DNA from: Spongiibacter thalassae
Lineage (GTDB): Bacteria; Pseudomonadota; Gammaproteobacteria; Pseudomonadales; Spongiibacteraceae
DNA: 64,000 nucleotides
Assembly: GCF_012272835.1 (NCBI RefSeq)
Contig: NZ_JAAWWK010000008.1
Coordinates: 127,500-191,499, forward strand
Direction of reading: 5' to 3'
Numbering within the stretch: position 1 is the stretch's first letter; every line of letters starts with the position of its first letter. The position numbers and the translations under genes are program-made. This document shows positions 9,272 through 23,948 of the stretch, in pieces. Below the pieces are notes generated by a model. That model had not been told where the DNA came from. It did no database searches and saw nothing but the letters and a program-made list of their open reading frames with translations.

Positions 9272-11458
9272 ATGAAAAGCTCAACGCAGAAGCGCATTTC
9301 AGAGCGGCGTAGCGCGCCTCGCGGCAGTGTAAAAGGGCTGGCCGCACACGCGCTGTTGCTGATGTCACTGCTTGTTCCTTGGGCGGCGTCGGCGGCGACA
9401 CTGACCGATGTGCAATTCAATGCGTTGCAGGGGGGGAGCTTCGAAGCGCGTTTTACCTTTGAAGGCCCGGCCCCCGAGGTGAAGGGTTATACCATAGAGA
9501 AACCGGCCCGAATCGCTCTGGATCTGGTTGGGGCCACCAACCAGCTCGGCCAGAAAAAATACCCCTTGGCCTATGATAATGCGAGCAGCGCGGTGGTGCT
9601 GGAAGGGCGTGATCGCACTCGGGTAGTGTTGAACCTGGTGCGCCTGGCCTCCTACGAAACCCGTATTGAAGGGAATCAGCTGGTTGTTTCCGTCGGCGCA
9701 GGTGGCAGCCGCTCCTATCTCAAAGAAAAGTACAACAACCCCGTAGTGGCGGCCGCGACCCCGGCGGCCAATTCGGCGGTGAAGGGTAACAGCATTGTCG
9801 ATCTGGATTTTCGTCGTGGCGACAAGGGTGAGGGGCGCCTGGTTATCAAACTCGCTGACGACAAGGCAGACATCAATGTGTTTGTCGAAGGCCCGCGGAT
9901 TAAAATTGATTTCAGCGGTGTCGCGCTGCCGAGCAACCTGCAGCGGCGGTTTGATGTTGGTGACTTTTCTACCCCGGTTAAGCTGATTGATGCGCGTATG
10001 GGAGAAAAGGGTGCGAAGCTGTCCCTTGAGGCCCAGGGCGAATATGATTACCTCGCCTATCAGACCGACAACGAATATGTGGTAAGCGTGAAGCCGCTGA
10101 CCAAGGAAGAAGTTAAGGAGCGGCGCAAGGAATTTGCCTACGTTGGCGAAAAGTTGTCGCTAAATTTCCAGGATATTGAAGTGCGTTCAGTGTTGCAGCT
10201 GATTGCTGATTTCACCGAACTGAACCTGGTAGCCAGTGACACTGTGGCCGGGAATATCACCCTGCGCTTGCAAAATGTGCCCTGGGATCAAGCTCTTGAG
10301 CTGGTGTTGAAAACCAAAGGGCTCGATAAACGTCAGATTGGCAACGTACTGATGGTCGCGCCAGCGGCGGAAATCGCCGAGCGGGAGCGCCTGGAAATTG
10401 AATCACAGAAACAGGTGGAAGAGCTTGCTCCCCTGCAGAGCGAGTTTTTGCGAATTCGCTATGCCGATGCGGCGGAGTTGTTCAAGTTGTTCAAGCCGAC
10501 CGGTGGTGAAGGCGGCGATGGTGGTGCCTCGAAAAGCATTCTGTCACCTCGCGGTAATGTCATTGTTGACGAGCGAACCAACTCGCTGTTGATTACCGAA
10601 ACCGCCGAGCGCCTGGAAGAGTTTCGCCGCTTGGTGTCGTTGATTGACGTGCCGGTGCGTCAGGTGCAAATTGAAGCCAGAGTGGTGCGTGCGTCGTCGG
10701 ATTTTGACCGCGCCCTGGGTGTGCGCTGGGGTGGTGCTTACGTTACTCAGGATGGCAACGAAATCTATTCCGCTAACGGTACTCTCGAAGGCGATCAGGC
10801 GACCCGCAATAACTTTGTTGATGCGTTAACCACGGGCGCAAACAGCTTTACCGCGGTGCCTGGTTTGGTGACTGACCTCGGTGTGCCGGGGGCAGCGGGC
10901 TCCTTTGCGGTGGGCTATATCGGTTCCGATGTATTGTTGAACCTGGAGCTGTCGGCGCTGGAATCGAAGGGGCGTGGTGAGGTGGTGTCGCAGCCCCGTA
11001 TCGTCACCGGCGATAAGGAACCTGCCGTGATCAAGTCCGGTACCGAGATTCCCTACCCCCAGTCTTCGGCCAGTGGCGAAACCACTATCGCCTTCAAAGA
11101 GGCGGTGTTGAAGCTCGATGTGACGCCGATCATCACCCCTGATGACCGCATTATCATGGACTTGATTATCAATCAGGACACGGTTGGCGATCTGGTTATC
11201 TCCACCGGGCTGGGTGGCCAGGTGCCGACTATCGATACGACTGAGCTGCAAACCCGAGTGCTGGTCAGCAACGGTGAGACGGTGGTCTTGGGTGGGGTTT
11301 ACGATCAGCTGGACGTGGAGTCGGAAACCAAGGTGCCCTTCCTTGGGGATATCCCTTTTATCGGTCGCCTGTTCAAATCCACGACGGTCACCCGAGAGAA
11401 GCAGGAAACTCTGATTTTTATCACTCCGCGCATCCTCGCGGATAGCCTGGTTGACTGA
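9272..11458 (+). CDS. pilQ: PilQ, type IV pilus outer-membrane secretin
   Basis: A 728-residue protein. A signal peptide (to about residue 42) is followed by two AMIN peptidoglycan-binding domains (about 45-150 and 168-275). Next come a secretin/TonB N-terminal domain beginning ISLNFQDIEVRSVLQLIADF-like at about 297, an N1 domain (about 400-470), and the secretin channel domain with the VSQPRIVTGDKEPAVIKSG and VPFLGDIPFIGRLF signatures. It forms the multimeric gate through which pili extend. It ends 7 nt upstream of the aroK ATG. Operon position and length are normal. Confidence 0.97.
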   Translation: MKSSTQKRISERRSAPRGSVKGLAAHALLLMSLLVPWAASAATLTDVQFNALQGGSFEARFTFEGPAPEVKGYTIEKPARIALDLVGATNQLGQKKYPLAYDNASSAVVLEGRDRTRVVLNLVRLASYETRIEGNQLVVSVGAGGSRSYLKEKYNNPVVAAATPAANSAVKGNSIVDLDFRRGDKGEGRLVIKLADDKADINVFVEGPRIKIDFSGVALPSNLQRRFDVGDFSTPVKLIDARMGEKGAKLSLEAQGEYDYLAYQTDNEYVVSVKPLTKEEVKERRKEFAYVGEKLSLNFQDIEVRSVLQLIADFTELNLVASDTVAGNITLRLQNVPWDQALELVLKTKGLDKRQIGNVLMVAPAAEIAERERLEIESQKQVEELAPLQSEFLRIRYADAAELFKLFKPTGGEGGDGGASKSILSPRGNVIVDERTNSLLITETAERLEEFRRLVSLIDVPVRQVQIEARVVRASSDFDRALGVRWGGAYVTQDGNEIYSANGTLEGDQATRNNFVDALTTGANSFTAVPGLVTDLGVPGAAGSFAVGYIGSDVLLNLELSALESKGRGEVVSQPRIVTGDKEPAVIKSGTEIPYPQSSASGETTIAFKEAVLKLDVTPIITPDDRIIMDLIINQDTVGDLVISTGLGGQVPTIDTTELQTRVLVSNGETVVLGGVYDQLDVESETKVPFLGDIPFIGRLFKSTTVTREKQETLIFITPRILADSLVD

Positions 11459-11465
11459 TGTTGTA

Positions 11466-11996
11466 ATGCGTAAAGCGGATTTGGTGTATTTGGTAGGTCC
11501 GATGGGTGCGGGAAAAAGCACCATCGGGCGCTTGCTTGCCGACAGCCTCGGGCTGGCGTTCTATGATATTGATCGCGAGATCGAAGAGCGTAGCGGCGTT
11601 GATATTCCCTGGATATTCGATATGGAAGGGGAAGAGGGCTTTCGCGATCGGGAGTCGCTGATGATGCAGGAAATCAGCGAGCTTGGCGGTGCGGTGGTGT
11701 CCACCGGTGGCGGCGCGGTATTGCGCGACGACAACCGCAGCCTGATGATGTCCAAGGGCACGGTGGTGTATTTGTGCACCTCGATTGAAGAACAGGTGCG
11801 GCGGACCTCCAAGGATCGCAAGCGCCCGTTGCTGCAAAAGGGCAACCCCGAAGAAACCCTGCGCCGCTTGATGGCTGAGCGCGAACCCCTCTACCTGCAG
11901 GTGGCCGATCACAGTATTGCCACCGATCATCGCAGCCCGAAGGCCGTAGTGCAGGAGCTTGTTGCGAAAATCGAAGACGGCGACCTGAACAGCTGA
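11466..11996 (+). CDS. aroK: AroK, shikimate kinase
   Basis: A 176-residue protein. The P-loop GPMGAGKST (residues 11-19), shikimate-binding D-R motifs ([17 protein letters not shown]) and the GGGAV loop are present. It phosphorylates shikimate in the chorismate pathway. I chose the ATG at 11466, seven bases after the pilQ stop. A TTG at 11451 would add five residues and overlap pilQ. The pilQ-aroK-aroB linkage is conserved across gammaproteobacteria. Confidence 0.96.
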   Translation: MRKADLVYLVGPMGAGKSTIGRLLADSLGLAFYDIDREIEERSGVDIPWIFDMEGEEGFRDRESLMMQEISELGGAVVSTGGGAVLRDDNRSLMMSKGTVVYLCTSIEEQVRRTSKDRKRPLLQKGNPEETLRRLMAEREPLYLQVADHSIATDHRSPKAVVQELVAKIEDGDLNS

Positions 11997-11999
11997 GCC

Positions 12000-12008
12000 T
12001 GCTATAAT
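12000..12008 (+). promoter_or_regulatory. Candidate extended -10 promoter for aroB
   Basis: TGCTATAAT: a consensus TATAAT at 12003-12008 preceded by the TGn extension, 47 bp before the aroB start and immediately after the aroK stop. No good -35 is seen at the right spacing, which fits an extended -10 promoter. It would give aroB/gltBD-side transcription independent of pilMNOPQ. Confidence 0.45.
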
Positions 12009-12054
12009 ACGCCGCTTTGGCCGATCTAGGCCGGGACTAGCCGGAACAGCTCAA

Positions 12055-13140
12055 ATGAAACAGCTCCAGGTATCGCTTGGCGAGCGCAGTTATCCTATTT
12101 TTATTGGTCGAGGCCTGATGCAAAATCAGGCCTTATGGTTGCCGTTTATAAAGGGGCGGCAGGCCTGTGTGGTCAGTAATGATGTCGTGGCGCCCCTCTA
12201 TCTGGAGTCAGTGCGTCAGGCGCTGACGGGTAAGCAGGCCAGTGAATGCATTCTGCCCGATGGCGAAAGCAACAAAAGTCTGCAGGTGCTTTCGCGCGTC
12301 TATGACCATCTGTTGGCGGAAAACCACAATCGCACGACCACGCTGATTGCGCTGGGCGGTGGGGTTGTCGGCGATATGTGCGGTTTTGCTGCGGCGAGTT
12401 ATCAGCGCGGGGTGGATTTTGTGCAAATGCCGACCACCCTGCTGTCGATGGTGGATTCCTCTGTCGGTGGCAAAACCGGGGTCAATCACCCGCTGGGCAA
12501 GAATATGATCGGCGCTTTTCATCAGCCGGTATGTGTTGTGGCTGATCTGGCCTTGCTGGATTCTCTGCCCGAGCGGGAGTACGCCGCAGGTATGGCTGAG
12601 GTGATTAAATACGGACTGATCAGCGATGCGCCATTTTTTGATTGGCTGGAAGAAAATATCAATGGTCTGATGGCCCGTGACCCAGAACTGCTGGCCGAAG
12701 CGGTTTACCGCTCCTGTGTGAACAAGGCCAATGTCGTTGCCGAGGATGAGCGCGAAGGGGGGCGCAGGGCCATCCTGAATCTTGGTCATACCTTTGGTCA
12801 CGCTATCGAGACCGCCGAAGGCTACGGTAACTGGCTGCATGGCGAGGCGGTGGCTGCGGGTATGGTGCTGGCCATGATGCTGTCCTGTGAGCTGGGCGAT
12901 CTTCCGCAATCGGTGTTGGGTCGGGGGCGTAGCTTGCTGGAAGCGGCTGGTTTGCCTGTGTTACCCCCTGCAAACATGTCAGTGGATCAATTTTTGCAAC
13001 TGATGGGCAGGGATAAAAAGGTGCTCGACGGGCGTCTGCGTCTGGTGTTGTTAAAGTCATTGGGTGAGGCCTATGTCAGCAGTGACACGGGAGTCGAACA
13101 GATTGCCAAAGTGCTTCGTTCAGCTGGCGTGTCGGTCTAG
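12055..13140 (+). CDS. aroB: AroB, 3-dehydroquinate synthase
   Basis: A 361-residue protein of normal length. The NAD-binding GGGVVGD motif (about residue 100), the [20 protein letters not shown] stretch, [10 protein letters not shown] and the metal-binding [11 protein letters not shown] are present. It converts DAHP to 3-dehydroquinate, the second step of the shikimate pathway. The DamX gene that usually follows is absent; the next gene is gltB after 166 bp. Confidence 0.97.
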   Translation: MKQLQVSLGERSYPIFIGRGLMQNQALWLPFIKGRQACVVSNDVVAPLYLESVRQALTGKQASECILPDGESNKSLQVLSRVYDHLLAENHNRTTTLIALGGGVVGDMCGFAAASYQRGVDFVQMPTTLLSMVDSSVGGKTGVNHPLGKNMIGAFHQPVCVVADLALLDSLPEREYAAGMAEVIKYGLISDAPFFDWLEENINGLMARDPELLAEAVYRSCVNKANVVAEDEREGGRRAILNLGHTFGHAIETAEGYGNWLHGEAVAAGMVLAMMLSCELGDLPQSVLGRGRSLLEAAGLPVLPPANMSVDQFLQLMGRDKKVLDGRLRLVLLKSLGEAYVSSDTGVEQIAKVLRSAGVSV

Positions 13141-13187
13141 CGTAACGGCTGGGCTGGTTGTTTTATGAACAGCGGCGGGGGTGGCGT

Positions 13188-13216
13188 TTGTTCACCTTGC
13201 TGCTTACGTGTAGAAT
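13188..13216 (+). promoter_or_regulatory. Candidate sigma-70 promoter of gltBD
   Basis: TTGTTC (13188-13193) and TAGAAT (13211-13216) with a 17-bp spacer, about 90 nt before gltB. The predicted leader contains a 6-bp inverted repeat, TTCGGG ... CCCGAA (about 13227-13252), which could form a small hairpin. Confidence 0.4.
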
Positions 13217-13306
13217 GTCACTCCTTTTTTCGGGTATCTAACTGTGCCCGAACTATCTTTTCGACTATCTGCTTGTTTTTCTTAGATATTTTGTGAGAGT
13301 CGTTTT

Positions 13307-19203
<5,897 letters not shown>

Positions 19204-19218
19204 TTCGCATTGCGCTGA

Positions 19219-19274
19219 ACGGGAGACGGGAGACGCCAACGCTTCAACCCGATTCAGCGTCTCCCGTCTCCCGT
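19219..19274. repeat. 18-bp perfect inverted repeat built of GGGAGAC units, between gltD and hemE
   Basis: The left arm 19219-19236 and right arm 19257-19274 are exact reverse complements, with a 20-nt loop. Each arm contains two tandem GGGAGAC copies (left arm ACGGGAGACGGGAGACGC). There is no T-tract after it, so it is not a standard intrinsic terminator. It occupies most of the 89-bp gap. It could be an RNA hairpin that limits read-through or degradation between gltD and hemE, or a dispersed palindromic element of the REP type. Confidence 0.8.
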
Positions 19275-19292
19275 CCAGCGTAGAGCGAGCCA

Positions 19293-20357
19293 ATGACTGC
19301 ACTTAAAAACGATACCTTTCTGCGCGCACTGTTGCGCCAGCCCGTTGACTATACGCCGGTATGGATGATGCGGCAGGCCGGTCGCTACCTGCCTGAGTAC
19401 CGCGCTACGCGCTCACAAGCCGGGGACTTTCTGTCACTGTGCAAGAATACCGAGCTGGCTTGTGAAGTGACCATGCAGCCGCTGGCTCGCTACCCCCTTG
19501 ATGCGGCCATTTTGTTTTCCGATATTCTGACCATTCCCGATGCTATGGGGCTTGGTCTGTACTTTGAAACCGGTGAAGGCCCCAAATTCCGTAAAACTGT
19601 GCGCAGTATGGCTGACGTTGACGCGCTGCCGGTGGTCGATGGTGAAAAGCATCTGACCTATGTTTGCGATGCGGTGCGGGCGATTCGCTCGGAGCTGAAT
19701 GGCCGTGTGCCGCTGATTGGCTTTTCCGGTAGCCCGTGGACTCTGGCGACCTATATGGTCGAGGGTGGCGGCTCCAAGGACCACGCCCGATGCAAGGCAC
19801 TGGCCTTTGATGAACCCGAAACCATGCACGCGCTGCTCGATAAACTCGCGCAAAGCGTTACTGCCTACCTCAATGACCAGATCAAAGCGGGTGCGCAAGC
19901 GGTACAGATTTTTGATACCTGGGGCGGGGCGCTGGGTCATCGTGCTTATCAAGAGTTCAGTCTGCGCTACATGAAGCAGATCGTGGATGGCTTGATTAAG
20001 GAAAATGACGGTCGTCAGGTGCCGGTGATACTGTTCACCAAAAATGGCGGCCAGTGGCTGGAGTTGATGGCAGATACCGGTGCGAATGCGCTGGGACTGG
20101 ATTGGACGACCGACGTTGCAGCCGCTCGCCGCCGGGTGGGGCACAAGGTGGCCTTACAGGGCAATATGGACCCGAGCATGTTGCGCGCGTCGCCTAAACG
20201 GATACGGGAAGAAGTTGCCACCATCCTCGCCGAGTTCGGTCACGGTGAGGGGCATGTTTTCAACCTCGGTCACGGCATCACCCCTGAGGTCGACCCCGAA
20301 CACGCTGGCGCCTTTATCAATGCGGTGCGTGAGCTGTCAGAGCCTTATCACCGCTAA
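19293..20357 (+). CDS. hemE: HemE, uroporphyrinogen decarboxylase
   Basis: A 354-residue protein of normal length. Family signatures [16 protein letters not shown] (about residues 22-37), [20 protein letters not shown] (about 143) and [14 protein letters not shown] near the end are present. It decarboxylates uroporphyrinogen III to coproporphyrinogen III in haem synthesis. It lies downstream of gltBD, as in Pseudomonas, behind the hairpin described at 19219-19274. Confidence 0.98.
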   Translation: MTALKNDTFLRALLRQPVDYTPVWMMRQAGRYLPEYRATRSQAGDFLSLCKNTELACEVTMQPLARYPLDAAILFSDILTIPDAMGLGLYFETGEGPKFRKTVRSMADVDALPVVDGEKHLTYVCDAVRAIRSELNGRVPLIGFSGSPWTLATYMVEGGGSKDHARCKALAFDEPETMHALLDKLAQSVTAYLNDQIKAGAQAVQIFDTWGGALGHRAYQEFSLRYMKQIVDGLIKENDGRQVPVILFTKNGGQWLELMADTGANALGLDWTTDVAAARRRVGHKVALQGNMDPSMLRASPKRIREEVATILAEFGHGEGHVFNLGHGITPEVDPEHAGAFINAVRELSEPYHR

Positions 20358-20363
20358 CCGTCA

Positions 20364-20381
20364 GGGCTCCCCTCGGAGCCC
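20364..20381 (+). terminator. Hairpin after hemE
   Basis: GGGCTCC (20364-20370) and GGAGCCC (20375-20381) pair around a 4-nt loop, 6 nt after the hemE stop and 37 nt before the end of the opposing gene. No T-tract follows on either strand, so termination efficiency is uncertain. Confidence 0.4.
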
Positions 20382-20418
20382 AGTGGTGTTGTACGCAGGT
20401 TGGTTGTCAAAGTGCCGA

Positions 20419-20973
20419 TCAAGGCATCACTTCGATAAAGTGCCGCCAGCGATTCTGGAAGCCGATAAACCAGCGGGGTGAGCCCTCACCGGTGCCGGAG
20501 AATTCCAGGTCGGGGTAGTGGGCGGTCACGCGGTTAAGGATATTTTGCTCCGCGGCACTGGCATCAATCATCAGCAGATGACGACCACTGTCCAGGGCTT
20601 GCTCAAAGCGCCGGAAATCATGGTGGGGCTCCTGTATACCGAATAGTCCGCCCTCCCACGTAAAAAATCCCAGCATAATAATGGCTAAAAAGACAAAGGG
20701 CGCCCAGCCCACACTGAGAGCGACGCCCGAGTAGTGGGCCGCTGCCAGTACCAGCGCCGCAACACCCAGGCCGATCAGGGCTCCGCGCTGCATCGACAGC
20801 ACCACGTCCCTGCGCAGCACCGCTTCGACATCGTTGAGGTGGCGCCGGGTGACCCCTGAGTCGTCGTTGCTGAGCACGTGAATCTGGGGTCGTGACAGAC
20901 CGTTTTCTTCCAGGTCGTGCTCAATCGCCGCCAGCTTGTCCAGATTGTCGGCAAGAAAATAATATCTTTTCAT
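20419..20973 (-). CDS. Conserved inner-membrane protein of unknown function
   Basis: A 184-residue protein. A soluble N-terminal part (about residues 1-60; DNLDKLAAIEHDLEENG, then a region ending HLNDVEAVLRRDVV) is followed by two hydrophobic segments (about 65-85 and 88-108) and a second soluble part. I know similar proteins from other gammaproteobacteria as uncharacterised or loosely named NAD/FAD-utilising proteins; I see no NAD or FAD motif. The start at 20973 is supported by AAAGGAG 6 nt upstream; an in-frame upstream extension to 21027 lacks such a site. Confidence 0.75.
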   Translation of the reverse strand: MKRYYFLADNLDKLAAIEHDLEENGLSRPQIHVLSNDDSGVTRRHLNDVEAVLRRDVVLSMQRGALIGLGVAALVLAAAHYSGVALSVGWAPFVFLAIIMLGFFTWEGGLFGIQEPHHDFRRFEQALDSGRHLLMIDASAAEQNILNRVTAHYPDLEFSGTGEGSPRWFIGFQNRWRHFIEVMP

Positions 20974-21068
20974 TCTCTGCTCCTTTAAGTCGCCAGACCG
21001 CATAGAGATTGTGCGAGGTTCGCCCATGATTCGGTGGCGCTATATTGATATTACGCCCATTTCTGCCC

Positions 21069-21096
21069 AGACGATTGCTATATGAGAAAATCGTCT
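21069..21096. repeat. Inverted repeat in a divergent promoter region
   Basis: AGACGATT (21069-21076) and AATCGTCT (21089-21096) are perfect 8-bp inverted repeats 12 bp apart, in the 209-bp region between the divergent membrane-protein and DUF1415 genes. It could be an operator or a hairpin. A TATAAT lies further on at 21139-21144, without a clear -35. Confidence 0.4.
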
Positions 21097-21182
21097 AGTA
21101 GCTCTGTTGTAAATAGCATCGCGGGATATTGCCGGGGGTATAATTGCTCTACAGCGCCGAACTAAAAGAGGGTTGAGGACAG

Positions 21183-21749
21183 ATGTCAGAGCAGCACAAT
21201 GACGAGGTGGTTCAGCAGCGGGTTGCCGCATGGCTGGATGAGGTTGTCGTCGGCATGGGACTGTGCCCCTTTGCCTCACAGCCGAGAGACCGAGGGACCA
21301 TTCGGATCAGTGTCTGCCACGCTGACAAACCAGAGGAGATACTGGAAACCCTGTATGTGGAGTGCACCTATCTGCTTGATCATCCTCCGGAAAAGGTTGA
21401 GACGACACTGCTGGTATTGACGAAGCAGTTTGCAGATTTCTACGACTTCAATGACTTTCTGGGGCTGGCAGAGGGCTTGATTGAGCGTTGCGGTTGGGAA
21501 GGGGTGTTCCAGATCGCCAGTTTTCACCCGGGATATTGCTTTGCCGATGTCGCGGAAGGTGACCCCGGAAATTATACCAACCGCGCGCCACTACCTATTT
21601 TGCATATTCTGCGGGAAGACAGTGTTGCCGCCGCGGTAGACAGTTTCGACGATGTCGATGAGATCCCGGAGCGAAATATTGGTCGCCTGCGGGGGCTGAC
21701 CGCGGAAGAACTGCGGGATCGATTCCCCTGGGTACTGGCGCAGGATTGA
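21183..21749 (+). CDS. DUF1415 family protein
   Basis: A 188-residue cytoplasmic protein. The features LDEVVVGMGLCPFA near the N-terminus, FNDFLGLAEGLIE, and QIASFHPGYCFADV with YTNRAPLPILHILRE are those I associate with DUF1415, a conserved proteobacterial family of unknown function. The start is preceded by GAGGACAG. No operon partner is evident: the upstream gene is divergent and the downstream gene convergent. Confidence 0.85.
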   Translation: MSEQHNDEVVQQRVAAWLDEVVVGMGLCPFASQPRDRGTIRISVCHADKPEEILETLYVECTYLLDHPPEKVETTLLVLTKQFADFYDFNDFLGLAEGLIERCGWEGVFQIASFHPGYCFADVAEGDPGNYTNRAPLPILHILREDSVAAAVDSFDDVDEIPERNIGRLRGLTAEELRDRFPWVLAQD

Positions 21750-21756
21750 GCCGGGG

Positions 21757-22311
21757 TTATTTCGGCGGAAAGTGAGACCATATTTTGGCCACGCTCTGAT
21801 GAACGCGGTGTTGGTTGGCCTCCGGGTCGGCATCGTCCAGCGGCATTAAAATTGCGCCCTGCCAGCTGAGAGTTCTGGTTTTGGCGTCAAGCAGATGGAT
21901 CAGAATCTGAATGTTGCGATTCACCTTGTCCTGGCCGATGGGCACGCCTACCGAAGTGCTCATGCCAATATTCCCGGTAAAGCTACCCAGGCCGATACCG
22001 ATTCGCGGGCTGCGGTCGATGGTATTTGCGGCCTCGGCAACATAATACCGCACCAGGAAATCGGCCTGTTGCGGGGCCGGTTGATACAGGCCCGTCTTGA
22101 GTTCCTGGGCCAGGGCTTCGCGGACATGCTCCAGAATGAATGGCGAGATTGATTTGTCACCGCCACTGTCATCCGCCCAGCTGAACCGCTGATAGCGGTC
22201 GAAGTTGGTGCCTGGACGATAATCGGTATGCACCTTGCTATCGTTGCTTGCGCAGGCGCTCAGCATCAGCAGAATTAGCGCGATCGCGCAGCAGCGTTGG
22301 CGGTGTAACAT
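21757..22311 (-). CDS. DUF4136-type outer-membrane lipoprotein
   Basis: A 184-residue protein. The signal peptide ends in lipobox LMLSAC with the acceptor cysteine near residue 20. The DUF4136-like motifs VHTDYRPGTNFDRYQRFSW and TADFLVRYYV-type sequence (ADFLVRYYVAEA) follow, then a glycine-rich IGIGLGSFTGNIGMS segment. The function of the family is unknown; proteins of this kind are small beta-rich lipoproteins. It converges on the DUF1415 gene with 7 bp between stops. Confidence 0.82.
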   Translation of the reverse strand: MLHRQRCCAIALILLMLSACASNDSKVHTDYRPGTNFDRYQRFSWADDSGGDKSISPFILEHVREALAQELKTGLYQPAPQQADFLVRYYVAEAANTIDRSPRIGIGLGSFTGNIGMSTSVGVPIGQDKVNRNIQILIHLLDAKTRTLSWQGAILMPLDDADPEANQHRVHQSVAKIWSHFPPK

Positions 22312-22419
22312 TATTCTGGCTCCAGCAAATTCAGTGATTCGCTAACAGTGTAGGAGGAATCGCGAATGGGGTATAGAGCCGGGGCGTAGCGGTGGGTTCC
22401 CCCGCGGCGGGTTTTTGGG

Positions 22420-23031
22420 TTACTGCTTCCAGGGGGGGATAAACGCCTGTCCCAGCTCAGTGCACTCCCGATGGCGAAAACATTGAAGCAGATGGTCGTT
22501 AACAAAGCCGAGGGCCTGCAAGTGGGCGTAGCAAATCGTGCTGCCAAAAAAACGAAAACCGCGTTTTTTCATGTCTTTGCTGATGGCGTCAGACAGGGGC
22601 GTGGTGGCGGGCACCTGAGCCAGTGACTCCCATTGATTCTGCTGTGGTGTGTCGTCGAGAAACCCCCACATATAGCGGGCGAAGCTGCCGTACTCACGCT
22701 GTATTTCGAGGAACAGCCTGGCGTTGCTCACGGCGCTCTCGACCTTTTTGCGATTGCGGACAATGCCGGGGTCGAGTAACAAGGCCTCTATTTTTTGCTC
22801 ATCGAAACCGGCTACTTTTTTCGCGTTGAAGTTGGCGAAGGCCGCGCGGTAGCCTTCTCTTTTGCGCAACACGGTTAGCCAGTTCAATCCCGCCTGGGCG
22901 GATTCCAGAATCAGAAATTCAAACAGGATACGGTCGTCGGCGCAGGGCACCCCCCACTCCTCGTCGTGGTAGCGGCGATAGAGGGGGTCTGTGCCGCACC
23001 ATCCACACACCTGCTCTTCAGTTTTCGTCAT
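22420..23031 (-). CDS. tag: Tag, 3-methyladenine DNA glycosylase I
   Basis: A 203-residue protein of normal length. The N-terminal CGWCGTDPLYRRYHDEEWG motif supplies zinc ligands, and the C-terminal His/Cys (CFRHREC) completes the set. ESAQAGLNWLTVLRKREGYR and the MKKRGFRFFGSTICYAHLQA helix-hairpin region are characteristic. It excises alkylated adenine from DNA. It is probably monocistronic. Confidence 0.96.
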   Translation of the reverse strand: MTKTEEQVCGWCGTDPLYRRYHDEEWGVPCADDRILFEFLILESAQAGLNWLTVLRKREGYRAAFANFNAKKVAGFDEQKIEALLLDPGIVRNRKKVESAVSNARLFLEIQREYGSFARYMWGFLDDTPQQNQWESLAQVPATTPLSDAISKDMKKRGFRFFGSTICYAHLQALGFVNDHLLQCFRHRECTELGQAFIPPWKQ

Positions 23032-23125
23032 CTCGTCTTGCTCCTTGCCTGCACCCGCTGACTCTATGCCATAATGAACAAATTATCAGACAGCTCCTCT
23101 AAAAGCTTATTTCTATGGTGGATTT

Positions 23126-23923
23126 ATGAAATCTCTGCGTTTTCCCGCGTTGTGCGTCATTATTGCCCTGATCGCCGCCTGTGCTGAATCGCCGACAGGA
23201 CGCCGTCAAATACTGCTGTTTTCCGACGGTGAAATGTCGCAGATGGGGGCAACGGCCTTCGACGATATGAAGCAAAAAATGACCGTGACCCGCGACGGCA
23301 AGACCAATGCCTATGTCAGCTGTGTGGCTGATGCGATTACCCGCAGCCTGCCCAGTGAGTGGCGCGGCAGTTGGGAGGTGGTGGTGTTCGATGACCCCTC
23401 GGCCAACGCCTTTGCCCTGCCGGGTAAGAAAATCGGCGTTCATACCGGTATTTTTAAAGTGGCGACCAATGCTGACCAATTGGCCACCGTGGTTGGTCAT
23501 GAGGTGGCTCACGTGATTGCCCAACACAGCGCTGAGCGGATGTCGCTGCAAAGCGTTGCCGGTACCGGCACCCAGCTGGTTGGTGTCCTGCTGGGAGAAA
23601 GCCAGCAGAAGGCCACAGTGATGGGCTTGCTCGGACTGGGTGCCCAGTATGGGGTGGTGCTTCCCTACGGCCGCGCGCAGGAATCCGAGGCTGATGTTTA
23701 TGGACTGGATTTGATGGCCAAGTCGGGCTTTAACCCGGCGGCCAGTATTTCACTGTGGGAAAATATGAGCGCTGCGAGTCAGGGGCAGCCACCGGAGTTT
23801 ATGTCTACCCACCCCTCTCATCAGACCCGTATCAAGGATCTGCAAAAGCAGCTGCGCACTGCCGAGCCTCTCTATCGTCAGGCCCAGGCGAATGGCGTAA
23901 GGCCCAACTGCAAGGCAATTTAA
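23126..23923 (+). CDS. M48 family metalloprotease, periplasmic lipoprotein (LoiP/YcaL-like)
   Basis: A 265-residue protein. The signal peptide ends in lipobox IAAC (cysteine near residue 19). The zinc-protease motif HEVAHVIAQH lies near residue 130 and the third ligand glutamate lies in ESEAD near 188. A C-terminal STHPSHQTRI motif is typical of Oma1/LoiP-type M48 proteases. Such proteins are membrane-anchored and act in envelope quality control. It is monocistronic between tag (divergent) and cysE (convergent). Confidence 0.9.
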   Translation: MKSLRFPALCVIIALIAACAESPTGRRQILLFSDGEMSQMGATAFDDMKQKMTVTRDGKTNAYVSCVADAITRSLPSEWRGSWEVVVFDDPSANAFALPGKKIGVHTGIFKVATNADQLATVVGHEVAHVIAQHSAERMSLQSVAGTGTQLVGVLLGESQQKATVMGLLGLGAQYGVVLPYGRAQESEADVYGLDLMAKSGFNPAASISLWENMSAASQGQPPEFMSTHPSHQTRIKDLQKQLRTAEPLYRQAQANGVRPNCKAI

Positions 23924-23948
23924 TTGGTGACGGAGGGCGCTCTCGTCC

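Noticed and set aside
21040-21279. 79-codon reverse frame in the divergent region
   Set aside because: It overlaps the DUF1415 gene start and the inverted repeat, with a low-complexity shadow sequence.
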